A stretch of DNA of 64,000 nt from an uncultured Bacteriovoracaceae bacterium (GTDB lineage: Bacteria; Bdellovibrionota; Bacteriovoracia; Bacteriovoracales; Bacteriovoracaceae), in the NCBI GenBank assembly GCA_937931205.1, contig CALHBF010000007.1, positions 1 through 64,000 on the forward strand. Direction: 5' to 3'. The position numbers were made by a program, and so were the translations under genes. The notes beneath the pieces were generated by a model. It had not been told where the DNA came from. It saw nothing but the letters and a program-made list of their open reading frames with translations, and ran no database searches. Below, piece by piece: positions 37,281 to 45,477 of this stretch (within the stretch, counting starts at the first letter, position 1; each line of letters begins with the position of its first letter).

Positions 37281-38276
37281 ATGAAAGAAAAGAATGAAGT
37301 TGCTCTCAATTACGATCCTAAGCTTGCTGAGAAGTTCAAAGAAGCAAGTCTTAAAAAAACCAATATCGACGATTTTGTGCAAGAGTTTTTGGTTCAATTC
37401 CTTTCAGAAGATACCAAGAAGGCCTATATCAAGGATCTCACCTTCTTTTTTAATTTTCTAAAATCTGGAGGACAAGTTGTTACTCATCCTTCACAAATTC
37501 AATCCTATCACTTTCAGCTCTATCGAGATCAACTCATCTCTAAGGGACTTGCCTCAGCGACCGTTAATCGTCGCTTGGTGTGCATCAGATCTTTTATCAA
37601 GTGGGCCGTCTCTAGTCGTTTGATGGAGCATAATCCGCTGGATGCCATCAAACTTCCTAAAGTACAGACTGAATCCCCGACTGTAGCCTTTGATGATGAA
37701 GAAGTCGTTGAGATGATCAACTCTCCTGATCTATCAACTCACAAAGGAAGAACCCATCGTATGGTGATGGTGCTGCTCTTTAACTTGGGCCTTCGTCGCT
37801 CAGAGCTCACTCATATTACTCTTCAAGATTTTTTCCAAGAACGTGGACACTTCGTTCTACGAATTTATGGTAAGGGTGACAAGGTCAGGCTTATTCCCAT
37901 TAATAACTTCGTTTACCAGGAAGTTAAAAACTATACTGATAGCATTAAGAATAATGGCATTGAACTGTTGCCGACTGATTATCTGATCCAGACAGAAGAA
38001 TTAAAGAAGAATACCAGACCGATGGATGGCTCTACTATCTATCGCACCATTCAAAACTATGCTCATAAACTGGGAATCAATAAAGCAGTCTCACCGCACT
38101 CGTGTCGGGCCACAGTAATCTCTCACCTGCTTGATACTCAACTCACTCCTATTCGAGATGTGGCCACCTTTGCAGGCCACGCCAATATCACCACAACTGA
38201 GCGTTACGATAAACGCCGTAAGAACTTGGATAAGTCCGCCGCTTACATGGTTGATTACGGAAAGAAAAAGGCCTAG
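37281..38276 (+). CDS. Tyrosine recombinase (XerC/XerD or phage-integrase type)
   Basis: A site-specific recombinase of 331 aa. Seen: an N-terminal SAM-like DNA-binding domain (about 25-115) and the catalytic core with Arg172 (GLRRSE), Lys198 (YGKGDK), His273 and Arg276 (SPHSCRAT), His300 (FAGHANI) and nucleophile Tyr309 (TERYDKR). The full catalytic set is present. Xer proteins resolve chromosome dimers at dif; this protein could be one, but it is a little longer than XerC/D (about 300 aa) and no att or dif site is visible. No mobile element borders it. Confidence 0.9.
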   Translation: MKEKNEVALNYDPKLAEKFKEASLKKTNIDDFVQEFLVQFLSEDTKKAYIKDLTFFFNFLKSGGQVVTHPSQIQSYHFQLYRDQLISKGLASATVNRRLVCIRSFIKWAVSSRLMEHNPLDAIKLPKVQTESPTVAFDDEEVVEMINSPDLSTHKGRTHRMVMVLLFNLGLRRSELTHITLQDFFQERGHFVLRIYGKGDKVRLIPINNFVYQEVKNYTDSIKNNGIELLPTDYLIQTEELKKNTRPMDGSTIYRTIQNYAHKLGINKAVSPHSCRATVISHLLDTQLTPIRDVATFAGHANITTTERYDKRRKNLDKSAAYMVDYGKKKA

Positions 38277-39145
38277 GCAGCTTTCTTCAAAGACTCAGTA
38301 ATAAGATCTTTGGAGTGAGTCACAAACTGCTGCAATGTTTTCACTGCATCTTTGTTCTCAAATCGATTGAACTCAATGAAGTAGTAGTAAAGATTGTTTT
38401 TTACACAATCAAACTTCACCTGGGCATGAATGCCTTGAGTATTGATAGGAATTCTTGCACTTTCCTGGGCCGAATAAAGAAAGTTTTTGGCCTTCGTTGA
38501 AAGATAATTTTTTAATTCATCCAGAGTCATTTCATCTGTTCCACTCAGTACCTGATAATCTAAGAAGAAGTTTAGGGTTCCTTCAATCAAAGGCTTCTCA
38601 GATGAGATAAGAATTCCATGTGTCGAGAGTTGCTCAAAATTGACCAGATGGATACTATGGTTCTGCTCCATAAGAAGTCTAGAATTCATACGTAGGCGAA
38701 ATTTTCTACGAGACAATTTATCAGAGAGAAGAAGTACCATGATGAACTCTTGGTACATAATAGGATTTAATAATTCAGAAACAACTAGCTTATTAAAAGG
38801 ACCTTTACTGGAAAGAAATGAGCACTCTACCTGTGAGTGAATCGGTAACAAATCTTTTCCAAGAATATGATCCTCATAGAGCTCATACATATTCTTTTCA
38901 ATAACTTTAGATTTTGCCTTAAACCAGACAGGAATTTTTTTGAGGGCCTCAAGAGATTCAATTTTTTGCTGATAGACATCCTTAAACTCAGGATGACATT
39001 CAATAAGCTTTTTTAAATTCAAACAAGACTCATCTGAATCTGACCAAAAGAAACTCACTGAACCTAGATCACAGAGTTTAATTTTTTGCTTCCAAAAGAA
39101 GTCATCGGCCTTTTTAAAATGGGACAAGTGCAATATCTTAGACAT
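38273..39145 (-). CDS. Unknown protein, possible PilZ-like domain (290 aa)
   Basis: A cytoplasmic protein with no signal or membrane span. The only hint of family is near residues 145-190: KLSRRKFRLRMNSRLL followed by VNFEQLSTHGILISSEKPL, which loosely recalls the RxxxR and D/N-x-S-x-x-G pattern of c-di-GMP-binding PilZ domains. The second motif deviates from consensus, so binding is doubtful. The N-terminal part is unlike anything I know. The tail overlaps the recombinase gene by four bases on the other strand. Confidence 0.45.
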   Translation of the reverse strand: MSKILHLSHFKKADDFFWKQKIKLCDLGSVSFFWSDSDESCLNLKKLIECHPEFKDVYQQKIESLEALKKIPVWFKAKSKVIEKNMYELYEDHILGKDLLPIHSQVECSFLSSKGPFNKLVVSELLNPIMYQEFIMVLLLSDKLSRRKFRLRMNSRLLMEQNHSIHLVNFEQLSTHGILISSEKPLIEGTLNFFLDYQVLSGTDEMTLDELKNYLSTKAKNFLYSAQESARIPINTQGIHAQVKFDCVKNNLYYYFIEFNRFENKDAVKTLQQFVTHSKDLITESLKKAA

Positions 39146-39217
39146 AAAACCCCGAGAATGATCCTAGGTTTTCTTTATCGGCAAAAATCGAGAAATGCTG
39201 ATCATTTTCCTGAAAAA

Positions 39218-40381
39218 TCAGGCCAAACTTCTCACCACATCGACAAATGATTGATTTTCCTTTCTGAACTGAGAAAAAGAAAAATAACTAAAAACAATTG
39301 AGATTAAAAATGGGATCGCTAAGCTGCTTAAAACTTGAGAAAGATCCAAACTCACTGGTAGCCCGCGTTCTACAAAGATATCAGGAACAATAACGTGACC
39401 ATACTTCTCAAGAACTACTAATAACCCAAAGCCCGCGATCGCCCCGCAAACAACAGTCACTCCAGATAATAAAACCGTAAAGCGATAGCATAGCGAGATA
39501 ATTTTCTGCTGACTCATACCGAGAATCCAGAAGCTCATTAAGTCTCTTCGGATTTTGGCATAAAAGATGAGAAGACCCGAAGTAATAGCAATGGCCACAA
39601 GAAAGCTCATCGAAATAAAAAGAAAGAGCATCACCTTTGTTTCAAGGTTTAAAGACCACACCAAAGCTTCATTCATATCTGACCAAGAAAGCCAGCGAAT
39701 CCCCGGATAACTGGCCTTGATTTCCTGAATTTGAGAATCAGTAACCTTTGAGAAAAGTCTAACTTGATTGATATTTCTTTGGCGAAGAAGGTTTTGCACT
39801 AATGAGAGTCTTCCCCACACTTCAAAATCATCAACCTCTAAAAGTTCGGTAAACAAATAATCACTGACTTCTTCAGAGATAAATCTGGGAACCTCTCCCA
39901 TGATAGAGTCCGTAACTCCTGGAGCGATGATCTGAACATCATCCATAAACTGCGCGCGAAGTTTAGCAGCGACTTCACTTCCCATCACCAGACCGGTAAA
40001 ATCTTTGTTCTCAAGGAATTTAATATTTTGGGCGCCCTCATCTACTCCATGAATTTTAGCAGGAGTAATCAGGTTATGATGCTTTAAGAGAACTTCAGCT
40101 TCTAGCTCTCCTACAAAGGAGATGCTCTGTTCTTCTAAGTATTTTTTCAGACCTGCAATTTCAAATCGATCTAGTTTTTCTACTTTAATTAAATGCTCGC
40201 CATGAATGCTTTTTGAACGAGCAATTAAACCGCGCTGTAACCCTCCCATGATTCCTTGGATTACGAGCAGGGAGAAAGAAGAAAGAAAAAGACCCACCAC
40301 TGCTATGAAAAGCAGTTTTTGGCGGGTCTTAGAATGAAATAGATATCCTAAAAAATATCTGTAAAAAGCAAAACTTTGCAT
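39218..40381 (-). CDS. LolC/LolE/FtsX-like ABC transporter permease
   Basis: A membrane subunit of about 387 aa with four predicted helices (about 25-47, 255-280, 305-330, 355-377) and a large periplasmic domain between the first two: the MacB/LolE/FtsX topology. The opening FYRYFLGYLFHSKTRQK resembles LolC/E N-termini. The family extracts lipoproteins or moves other envelope substrates and needs a LolD-type ATPase, which is not seen nearby. It overlaps the fadJ stop by one base (TAATG), an unexpected pairing with fatty-acid oxidation. Confidence 0.8.
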   Translation of the reverse strand: MQSFAFYRYFLGYLFHSKTRQKLLFIAVVGLFLSSFSLLVIQGIMGGLQRGLIARSKSIHGEHLIKVEKLDRFEIAGLKKYLEEQSISFVGELEAEVLLKHHNLITPAKIHGVDEGAQNIKFLENKDFTGLVMGSEVAAKLRAQFMDDVQIIAPGVTDSIMGEVPRFISEEVSDYLFTELLEVDDFEVWGRLSLVQNLLRQRNINQVRLFSKVTDSQIQEIKASYPGIRWLSWSDMNEALVWSLNLETKVMLFLFISMSFLVAIAITSGLLIFYAKIRRDLMSFWILGMSQQKIISLCYRFTVLLSGVTVVCGAIAGFGLLVVLEKYGHVIVPDIFVERGLPVSLDLSQVLSSLAIPFLISIVFSYFSFSQFRKENQSFVDVVRSLA

Positions 40382-42504
40382 TAGAGGTCGTAGAACTTTT
40401 TCTTATCGCTCACCATTAAGCTCAAGAATGGAGCTATACTATAACGTTCACGACTGACTTGTTCAGTAAAATTTGCCAGTCTTTCTGCAATTTGTTCCAA
40501 ACCTTCATCATCGGCCCATCGAAGTAGCCCACCTTTGAATGGAGGGAACCCTGTTCCATAAATCATACCGATGTCCACTGTGCCAGCATCATCACAGATC
40601 TTATCTGCCAGGATATAAGCTGCCTCATTTACCATCGGAAGGAATAGACGCATCTGGATAGTGAGAGGGTCCATATTATTCTTCTTTGCAGTAAGCATCG
40701 AAACAACTTCAGGATTTAGCCCTGTCGACTTACCAGCAGAGTCATAAAGATAAAAGCCTTTGCCGTTTTTCTTACCCAGAAGTTTTTTATCATAAAGACC
40801 GGTCGAGAGACTTGAAGGAGTTGCACGCGAACCAAGACCATCGTGCATGATTTTTCCAACCTTCACACACACGTCAATTCCAATTTCGTCCATCAGTCGA
40901 CATGGGCCCATCGGCATACCAAAATCAAGAGCTGCCTGATCGAGAGCTTCAATGGAAACTCCTTCCTCTAAAAGGAAAGCGGCTTCATTAAGATAAGGAG
41001 CAAGAATTCTATTTACTAGAAACCCCGGGCCATCTTTAACGACAATCGGAGTTTTCTTAGCATCAAGGGTCCACTTTTTTAACGACTCAATGACCAGAGG
41101 ATCAGCTTTTTCGTGAGTGATAATTTCCACTAGTGGCATCTTATTTACTGGATTAAAGAAGTGAAGACCTGCAAAGCGAGAAGGATTTTTTAAGGCCTTA
41201 CTCATCTCTTCAATTGAAAGAGAAGAAGTATTAGAAGTAAGGATACACTTATCCGTCACCTCACCTTCAATCTGGGCAAACACTTTTTTCTTGATATCCA
41301 TGTTCTCAACAACAGCTTCAACGACAAGGTCTACATTCTTGAAACCTTCAAAATTAAGAGCGGGAGTGATTGAGCGCATCTTACGATTGAAATCATCTTC
41401 ACTCATACGCTTACGCTTCAAGGCCTTTGAGAAATTCTCTGAGGCCTGTTTTAAGCCTAGTTCCAGAGCTTCAGGGGTAATATCTTTCATGATTGGCGAT
41501 TGATCGTTCTGAGCAAACAACCAGGCAATACCTCCACCCATTACACCTGCACCAAGAACAGCACCACGATTAACTTTAAGCAGCTTGTCTTTGTTCTCAA
41601 TCTTTTTTGCTTCATCAGTTAAGAAAAAGATATGTTGAAGATTTTTTGATTGAACAGTCTGACAAAGTTCCGCGAAAGCTTCACTCTCAAGATTTAAATA
41701 ATCAGCGCGAGACTTACCTGCTCCCTTCTCAAGAACTTCTAAGATTTTAAGAGGTGCTGGATAAAAACCTTTCGTTGTTTTTAAAACTGTTTCACGAGCT
41801 TTTTGAAAAATGATTTTTCTTGTTAAGAAGTTATTGATCGCAAGGGCTTCAACTTCTTCTTTAAGAGATTTTTTCTTCTCACTCTTCTTGAATAAATAAG
41901 TAGGAGCAAGTTCCTGCATACGTTCTACTGGAAGTAATGCATCCACAAGACCTAATGATTTTAATTTTTTACCTTTGATCTGTTTCCCTGTAAGAATCAT
42001 ATCAAGTGCCGTTGGAAGACCAACCTTGCGAGGAAGTCGGTATGTTCCACCAAATCCTGGCAGAATTCCCAGCATGACCTCAGGAAGTCCCAAAGCGGTC
42101 TTGGCATTATCAGAAACAAAGATTTTTTTACAAGCAAGTGATAACTCTAATCCTCCACCTAAACAGACACCATCAACTAGTGCTGCTGTTGGAATTTTTA
42201 GATCATCAAGAGCATTAAAAATACTATGAGCTTCGGCCAGTGCTTCCAGCGCTTCTGCTTCTGATTTAAGAGAATTGATAACAGAAATATCTGCTCCTGC
42301 CAGAAAAACTCCTGGCTTATGAGAGAAGAAAATCATTCCTTTGATCGAACCATTTCTTTCAAGATTCTGTGCTTCAAGAATAGCACCTTTTAAATCTTCC
42401 AGCGTCGCTCGATCAAGAGTTGTCATGGATTTTTTTGTTTTTAATCCAAAACCAACCCAAAGAATTTCCTGCTTAACTTCAAATGATAGTGTTTCAAAAT
42501 TCAT
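40381..42504 (-). CDS. fadJ: Multifunctional fatty-acid oxidation protein (enoyl-CoA hydratase / 3-hydroxyacyl-CoA dehydrogenase)
   Basis: Bifunctional beta-oxidation enzyme. Seen: an N-terminal crotonase domain (about 1-190) with oxyanion-hole segments KPGVFLAGADI and GVCLGGGLELSLAC; a Rossmann NAD motif GAGVMGGGIAWLFAQ about residue 315; SNTSSLSIEEM; the HFFNPVNKMPLVEI catalytic region; and C-terminal DGPGFLVNRILAPY. Length 707 matches FadJ/FadB. It is 12 bases downstream of the thiolase gene, together a fadI-fadJ operon. Confidence 0.95.
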   Translation of the reverse strand: MNFETLSFEVKQEILWVGFGLKTKKSMTTLDRATLEDLKGAILEAQNLERNGSIKGMIFFSHKPGVFLAGADISVINSLKSEAEALEALAEAHSIFNALDDLKIPTAALVDGVCLGGGLELSLACKKIFVSDNAKTALGLPEVMLGILPGFGGTYRLPRKVGLPTALDMILTGKQIKGKKLKSLGLVDALLPVERMQELAPTYLFKKSEKKKSLKEEVEALAINNFLTRKIIFQKARETVLKTTKGFYPAPLKILEVLEKGAGKSRADYLNLESEAFAELCQTVQSKNLQHIFFLTDEAKKIENKDKLLKVNRGAVLGAGVMGGGIAWLFAQNDQSPIMKDITPEALELGLKQASENFSKALKRKRMSEDDFNRKMRSITPALNFEGFKNVDLVVEAVVENMDIKKKVFAQIEGEVTDKCILTSNTSSLSIEEMSKALKNPSRFAGLHFFNPVNKMPLVEIITHEKADPLVIESLKKWTLDAKKTPIVVKDGPGFLVNRILAPYLNEAAFLLEEGVSIEALDQAALDFGMPMGPCRLMDEIGIDVCVKVGKIMHDGLGSRATPSSLSTGLYDKKLLGKKNGKGFYLYDSAGKSTGLNPEVVSMLTAKKNNMDPLTIQMRLFLPMVNEAAYILADKICDDAGTVDIGMIYGTGFPPFKGGLLRWADDEGLEQIAERLANFTEQVSRERYSIAPFLSLMVSDKKKFYDL

Positions 42505-42516
42505 ATAATTTCTCTT

Positions 42517-43806
42517 TTAAACTTTTAAATTCTCGATAATCACCGCTCCACCTTGACCACCACCGATACAAAGTGTGGCAAGGCCATATCTTTGCTTACG
42601 GCGCTTTAACTCATGAGCAAGTGTGACAACTAAGCGTGATCCTGTTGAACCGACCGGATGTCCAAGTGCAATTCCCCCGCCGTTTACATTGAGCTTCTCA
42701 AAAGGAATCTCTCCCACGACTTCATCAATGCCCCAACGACTTGAGAGAGTTTTACTCTTCATCACTTCTAGACATCCAAGAACTTGTGCAGCAAATGCTT
42801 CATTCAGTTCAACCAGATCCATCTGATTCATTTTAAGTCCAGCACGCTTTAGCACTCCGTGACTCGCAAGAACTGGACCTAGTCCCATTCTCTCAGGCTC
42901 AAGTCCGTGGAAGTGATAATCAACCATACGGGCCATTGGCTCTAGATTATATTTTTTTACTGCTTCTTCACTGGCAAGCATCCAAACAGATCCACCATCA
43001 GTTAGTGGACAAGCATTTCCTACTGTCACTGTTCCTGTTTCTTTTTCAAAGAATGGTTTTAGTTTTGCAAGACGCTCAACAGTTGAATTAGCTCGAGGCC
43101 CTAAATCATCTGCAATCATCTTATCAAGTTTTAGCCCTGCCATGATCGGAAGGATTTCATCACGGAAAATTCCATCGGCAGTCGCCTTCACGGCCTTCAT
43201 ATGAGAGTTATTGGCAAACTCATCCTGCATCTGGCGAGTGATTCCAAGTTCACGGGCAAGAGTCTCAGCAGTTTGACCCATGTTGCGTCCACAAAAAGGA
43301 TCTGTAAGACCCTGTTGAACAGCAATAATCGGAGCTAGAAAGTTCGGACGGAAAGTTGAGAAGATTTTCATTTTTGCAGCAGTTGATTTTGCTGACATAA
43401 GCTGGATGAAAAACTCAGTCATTTGCTTGTTAAAAAGAAGCGGCATCTGAGACATATTCTCAACACCACCAGCGAAGATAAGATCACTTCTACCAGAAGC
43501 AATTTTCACATAGGCCTGAGAAAGAGCTTCCATTCCTGAAGCACAGTTTCTGTGAACAGAGTAACCAGAAGTTTTTTTATCAAGTCCTGCTTCAAGAGCA
43601 ATCACTCGACCAACGTTTGGATATTTAGCAGGAGTTCCAGTATTACCAATGATTACTTCATCAACCTCATTGGCCGGAATTCCGTATTTATCAACAAGAT
43701 GACGAATCAAATAATGACCCAGATAAGGAGCCGCTACTTCTTTTAGCTCTTCACCTGCCTTAACTTGCGGCGTTCTTTTACCATCAACAAGATAAACTGC
43801 TTTCAT
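42517..43806 (-). CDS. fadI: Acetyl-CoA C-acyltransferase (beta-oxidation thiolase)
   Basis: Cleaves 3-ketoacyl-CoA with CoA to give acetyl-CoA. Seen: acylated Cys88 in NCASGMEAL, the C-terminal GGGIALGHPVGSTGSR His motif, and LCIGGGQGGAVI with the second Cys. Length 429 aa fits FadI, which forms a complex with FadJ. AAGGAAG precedes the ATG. A thiolase of another pathway is possible, but the fadJ neighbour makes fatty-acid oxidation most likely. Confidence 0.94.
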   Translation of the reverse strand: MKAVYLVDGKRTPQVKAGEELKEVAAPYLGHYLIRHLVDKYGIPANEVDEVIIGNTGTPAKYPNVGRVIALEAGLDKKTSGYSVHRNCASGMEALSQAYVKIASGRSDLIFAGGVENMSQMPLLFNKQMTEFFIQLMSAKSTAAKMKIFSTFRPNFLAPIIAVQQGLTDPFCGRNMGQTAETLARELGITRQMQDEFANNSHMKAVKATADGIFRDEILPIMAGLKLDKMIADDLGPRANSTVERLAKLKPFFEKETGTVTVGNACPLTDGGSVWMLASEEAVKKYNLEPMARMVDYHFHGLEPERMGLGPVLASHGVLKRAGLKMNQMDLVELNEAFAAQVLGCLEVMKSKTLSSRWGIDEVVGEIPFEKLNVNGGGIALGHPVGSTGSRLVVTLAHELKRRKQRYGLATLCIGGGQGGAVIIENLKV

Positions 43807-43913
43807 ATCAAAACTTCCTTTGAAAGGGATAATGAGAATTAATTGATCAGAGTTTATTCTAGTAGATGTAGCTGAATTTTATAAGTTCAAAAGCGATACT
43901 GTCAGGTAATAAA

Positions 43914-43957
43914 AGAAAAAAAATCTCCCCCTGCCAACTGGTCGGTCAGGGGGTGAT
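43914..43957 (-). terminator. Rho-independent terminator after the outer-membrane barrel gene
   Basis: Arms ATCTCCCCCTG (43923-43933) and CAGGGGGTGAT (43947-43957) pair at 10 of 11 positions; nine A on the plus strand at 43914-43922 give nine U on the minus strand after the stem. Confidence 0.88.
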
Positions 43958-43984
43958 TCTTTCGAGGAAGAAAACTTGACTTAA

Positions 43985-45136
43985 TTAGAACGTTACAACA
44001 AGACCTGCAAATACGCTTAGTGCATTTGCGTTGATGATTTCATCACCTAGCTCTTTAAGACGGGCCTGGTCAGGGCTAGTCCCCATATTCTTAGACTCTT
44101 CGCTAGAGAAAGCACCACTTAAACCACGTGAGTAATTCGCTTCAATTGAAAGTCCAACGTTCTGAGTAATCATGATGTCAGAACCTAGAGCGATACTACC
44201 ATTCACATAAGTTGTCTTGTAGGCTTCATTACCAAATGAGTAACCATACATGTTATATGAATTGTTGTTAGCATACTTAAGGTCAGCACGGTTGATACCA
44301 ATTCCCGCTCTCAAATATGGGCGAAATCTTTCACCTTTAGTGATGAAAAGTTTTCCGTAGAAATCCAATCCCATCGTTTTGAAATTGATTTCACGTCCAT
44401 TCTGACCATAGAAACCATAGTAGCCTTGGTTCCAGTTATTATTGTTATAAAGTGAGTTCGCAAAATCCTCAGTAGCAAGAGATGAGTAGTTGAAACCCAC
44501 ACCTACTGCGAAACGCTCACCAAGATCTGCTTCTACACGTAGACCCGCAGATGCTTTAGCTTCAAGCTGCTCTTTCTCACCATTAAAGCTTGTTCCACCA
44601 AGAAATGGGACAAATTTAACACCGCCAAGAAAAGGCTTAGCAGAAGGAGCTTCAGCAACAGTTTGGTTCACAGGAGCGGCCTGTTGAACTTTTACTTCCT
44701 GAACCTCTTGAGTCTCTTCTTTAGCTTTTTTCTGATAGCGCTTCATGTACGGAGCACATTCACGATCAGTAGACTCTTCCATAATACAGCGAAGTTTCTT
44801 CTGATTTTCTTCAACTTTCTTATTGAATTCCTTGATCGCAATCGATGACTCGATTTTTGATTCAATATATTCGTCTTGGCTATCAAGTAGCTTTTCTGTT
44901 TGCTGAGAAAGCTTACCTAAGTCCTTAGACTTTTCTTTATTTAACTGAGTACCCGTTTTTTGTTTCTTTAATTCATTACGGATTCCCGCAAGCTCTCCAT
45001 CCATGACCGGCTTATCTTCAGCAAGATAACCATCAACATGAATCGGATCAGAATTGAGAACCTGTTCATCAAACTGGGCGTAGACTTGAGAGAAACTCAA
45101 GCTTACTGCAAGTGCTAAAAGCATTCTTGTTTTCAT
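43985..45136 (-). CDS. Outer-membrane beta-barrel protein with coiled-coil N-terminal half
   Basis: The start at 45136 has GAGGAGGG seven bases upstream; the frame's longer version lacks one. A signal peptide (MKTRMLLALAVSLSFSQVYA) is followed by a charged coiled-coil region (about 25-150), a Pro/Ala/Gln-rich link, then a barrel domain (about 175-383) with alternating strands such as FLGGVKFVPFLGG and RFAVGVGFNYSSLA. It ends in V-V-T-F, a C-terminal Phe being the usual barrel-assembly signal. An OmpA-like or porin role is likely, not proven. It closes the LPS gene cluster. Confidence 0.78.
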   Translation of the reverse strand: MKTRMLLALAVSLSFSQVYAQFDEQVLNSDPIHVDGYLAEDKPVMDGELAGIRNELKKQKTGTQLNKEKSKDLGKLSQQTEKLLDSQDEYIESKIESSIAIKEFNKKVEENQKKLRCIMEESTDRECAPYMKRYQKKAKEETQEVQEVKVQQAAPVNQTVAEAPSAKPFLGGVKFVPFLGGTSFNGEKEQLEAKASAGLRVEADLGERFAVGVGFNYSSLATEDFANSLYNNNNWNQGYYGFYGQNGREINFKTMGLDFYGKLFITKGERFRPYLRAGIGINRADLKYANNNSYNMYGYSFGNEAYKTTYVNGSIALGSDIMITQNVGLSIEANYSRGLSGAFSSEESKNMGTSPDQARLKELGDEIINANALSVFAGLVVTF

Positions 45137-45249
45137 AAATAATCCCTCCTCGCAAAGGATATGAAATTTTGCTTTACTATAGCGGAACAACGCGCTGCAA
45201 ATAAGCACTTCTGCAAATATTACATATTGTGTCATTTTTTTAGACAGTT

Positions 45250-45471
45250 CTAACGGAGGGAAAAACGAGTGTAGCGGCCAGAGGAATCTTGGGAAAGGTT
45301 GCCTTGTAGAGCTGATAACTGCTTGGAAACAAAGGAGTTTGGATTCTTAAGCATAAAATCTTCCATCTTGGCCTTAAAGGCCATACCAATGGAGATGGCC
45401 ACCACCAAAATCAGCATATACTCAATTGAGGTCTGCCCTTTTTTGCTTAAAAACCGTTTCATACCCTTCAT
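45250..45471 (-). CDS. Short pilin-like protein with class III signal motif (73 aa)
   Basis: A basic leader (KRFLSKKGQ) precedes TSIEYMLILVVAISIGMAF, matching the Q-x-S-x-E-Y pattern of class III prepilins followed by a hydrophobic helix, as in Flp/archaeal-type pilins. The mature part of about 60 residues is short and charged and lacks Cys. Processing would be by a prepilin peptidase. It lies seven bases after the 45478 gene on the same strand. No tad or pil assembly gene is in the window, so it may be a stray pilin or a minor subunit. The exact start (first or fourth Met) is unclear because no good ribosome site is seen. Confidence 0.6.
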   Translation of the reverse strand: MKGMKRFLSKKGQTSIEYMLILVVAISIGMAFKAKMEDFMLKNPNSFVSKQLSALQGNLSQDSSGRYTRFSLR

Positions 45472-45477
45472 TATAAT

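Noticed and set aside
39209-39222. CCTGA/TCAGG stem as terminator of the permease gene
   Set aside because: Only 5 bp, overlaps the coding end and has no clear U-tract.
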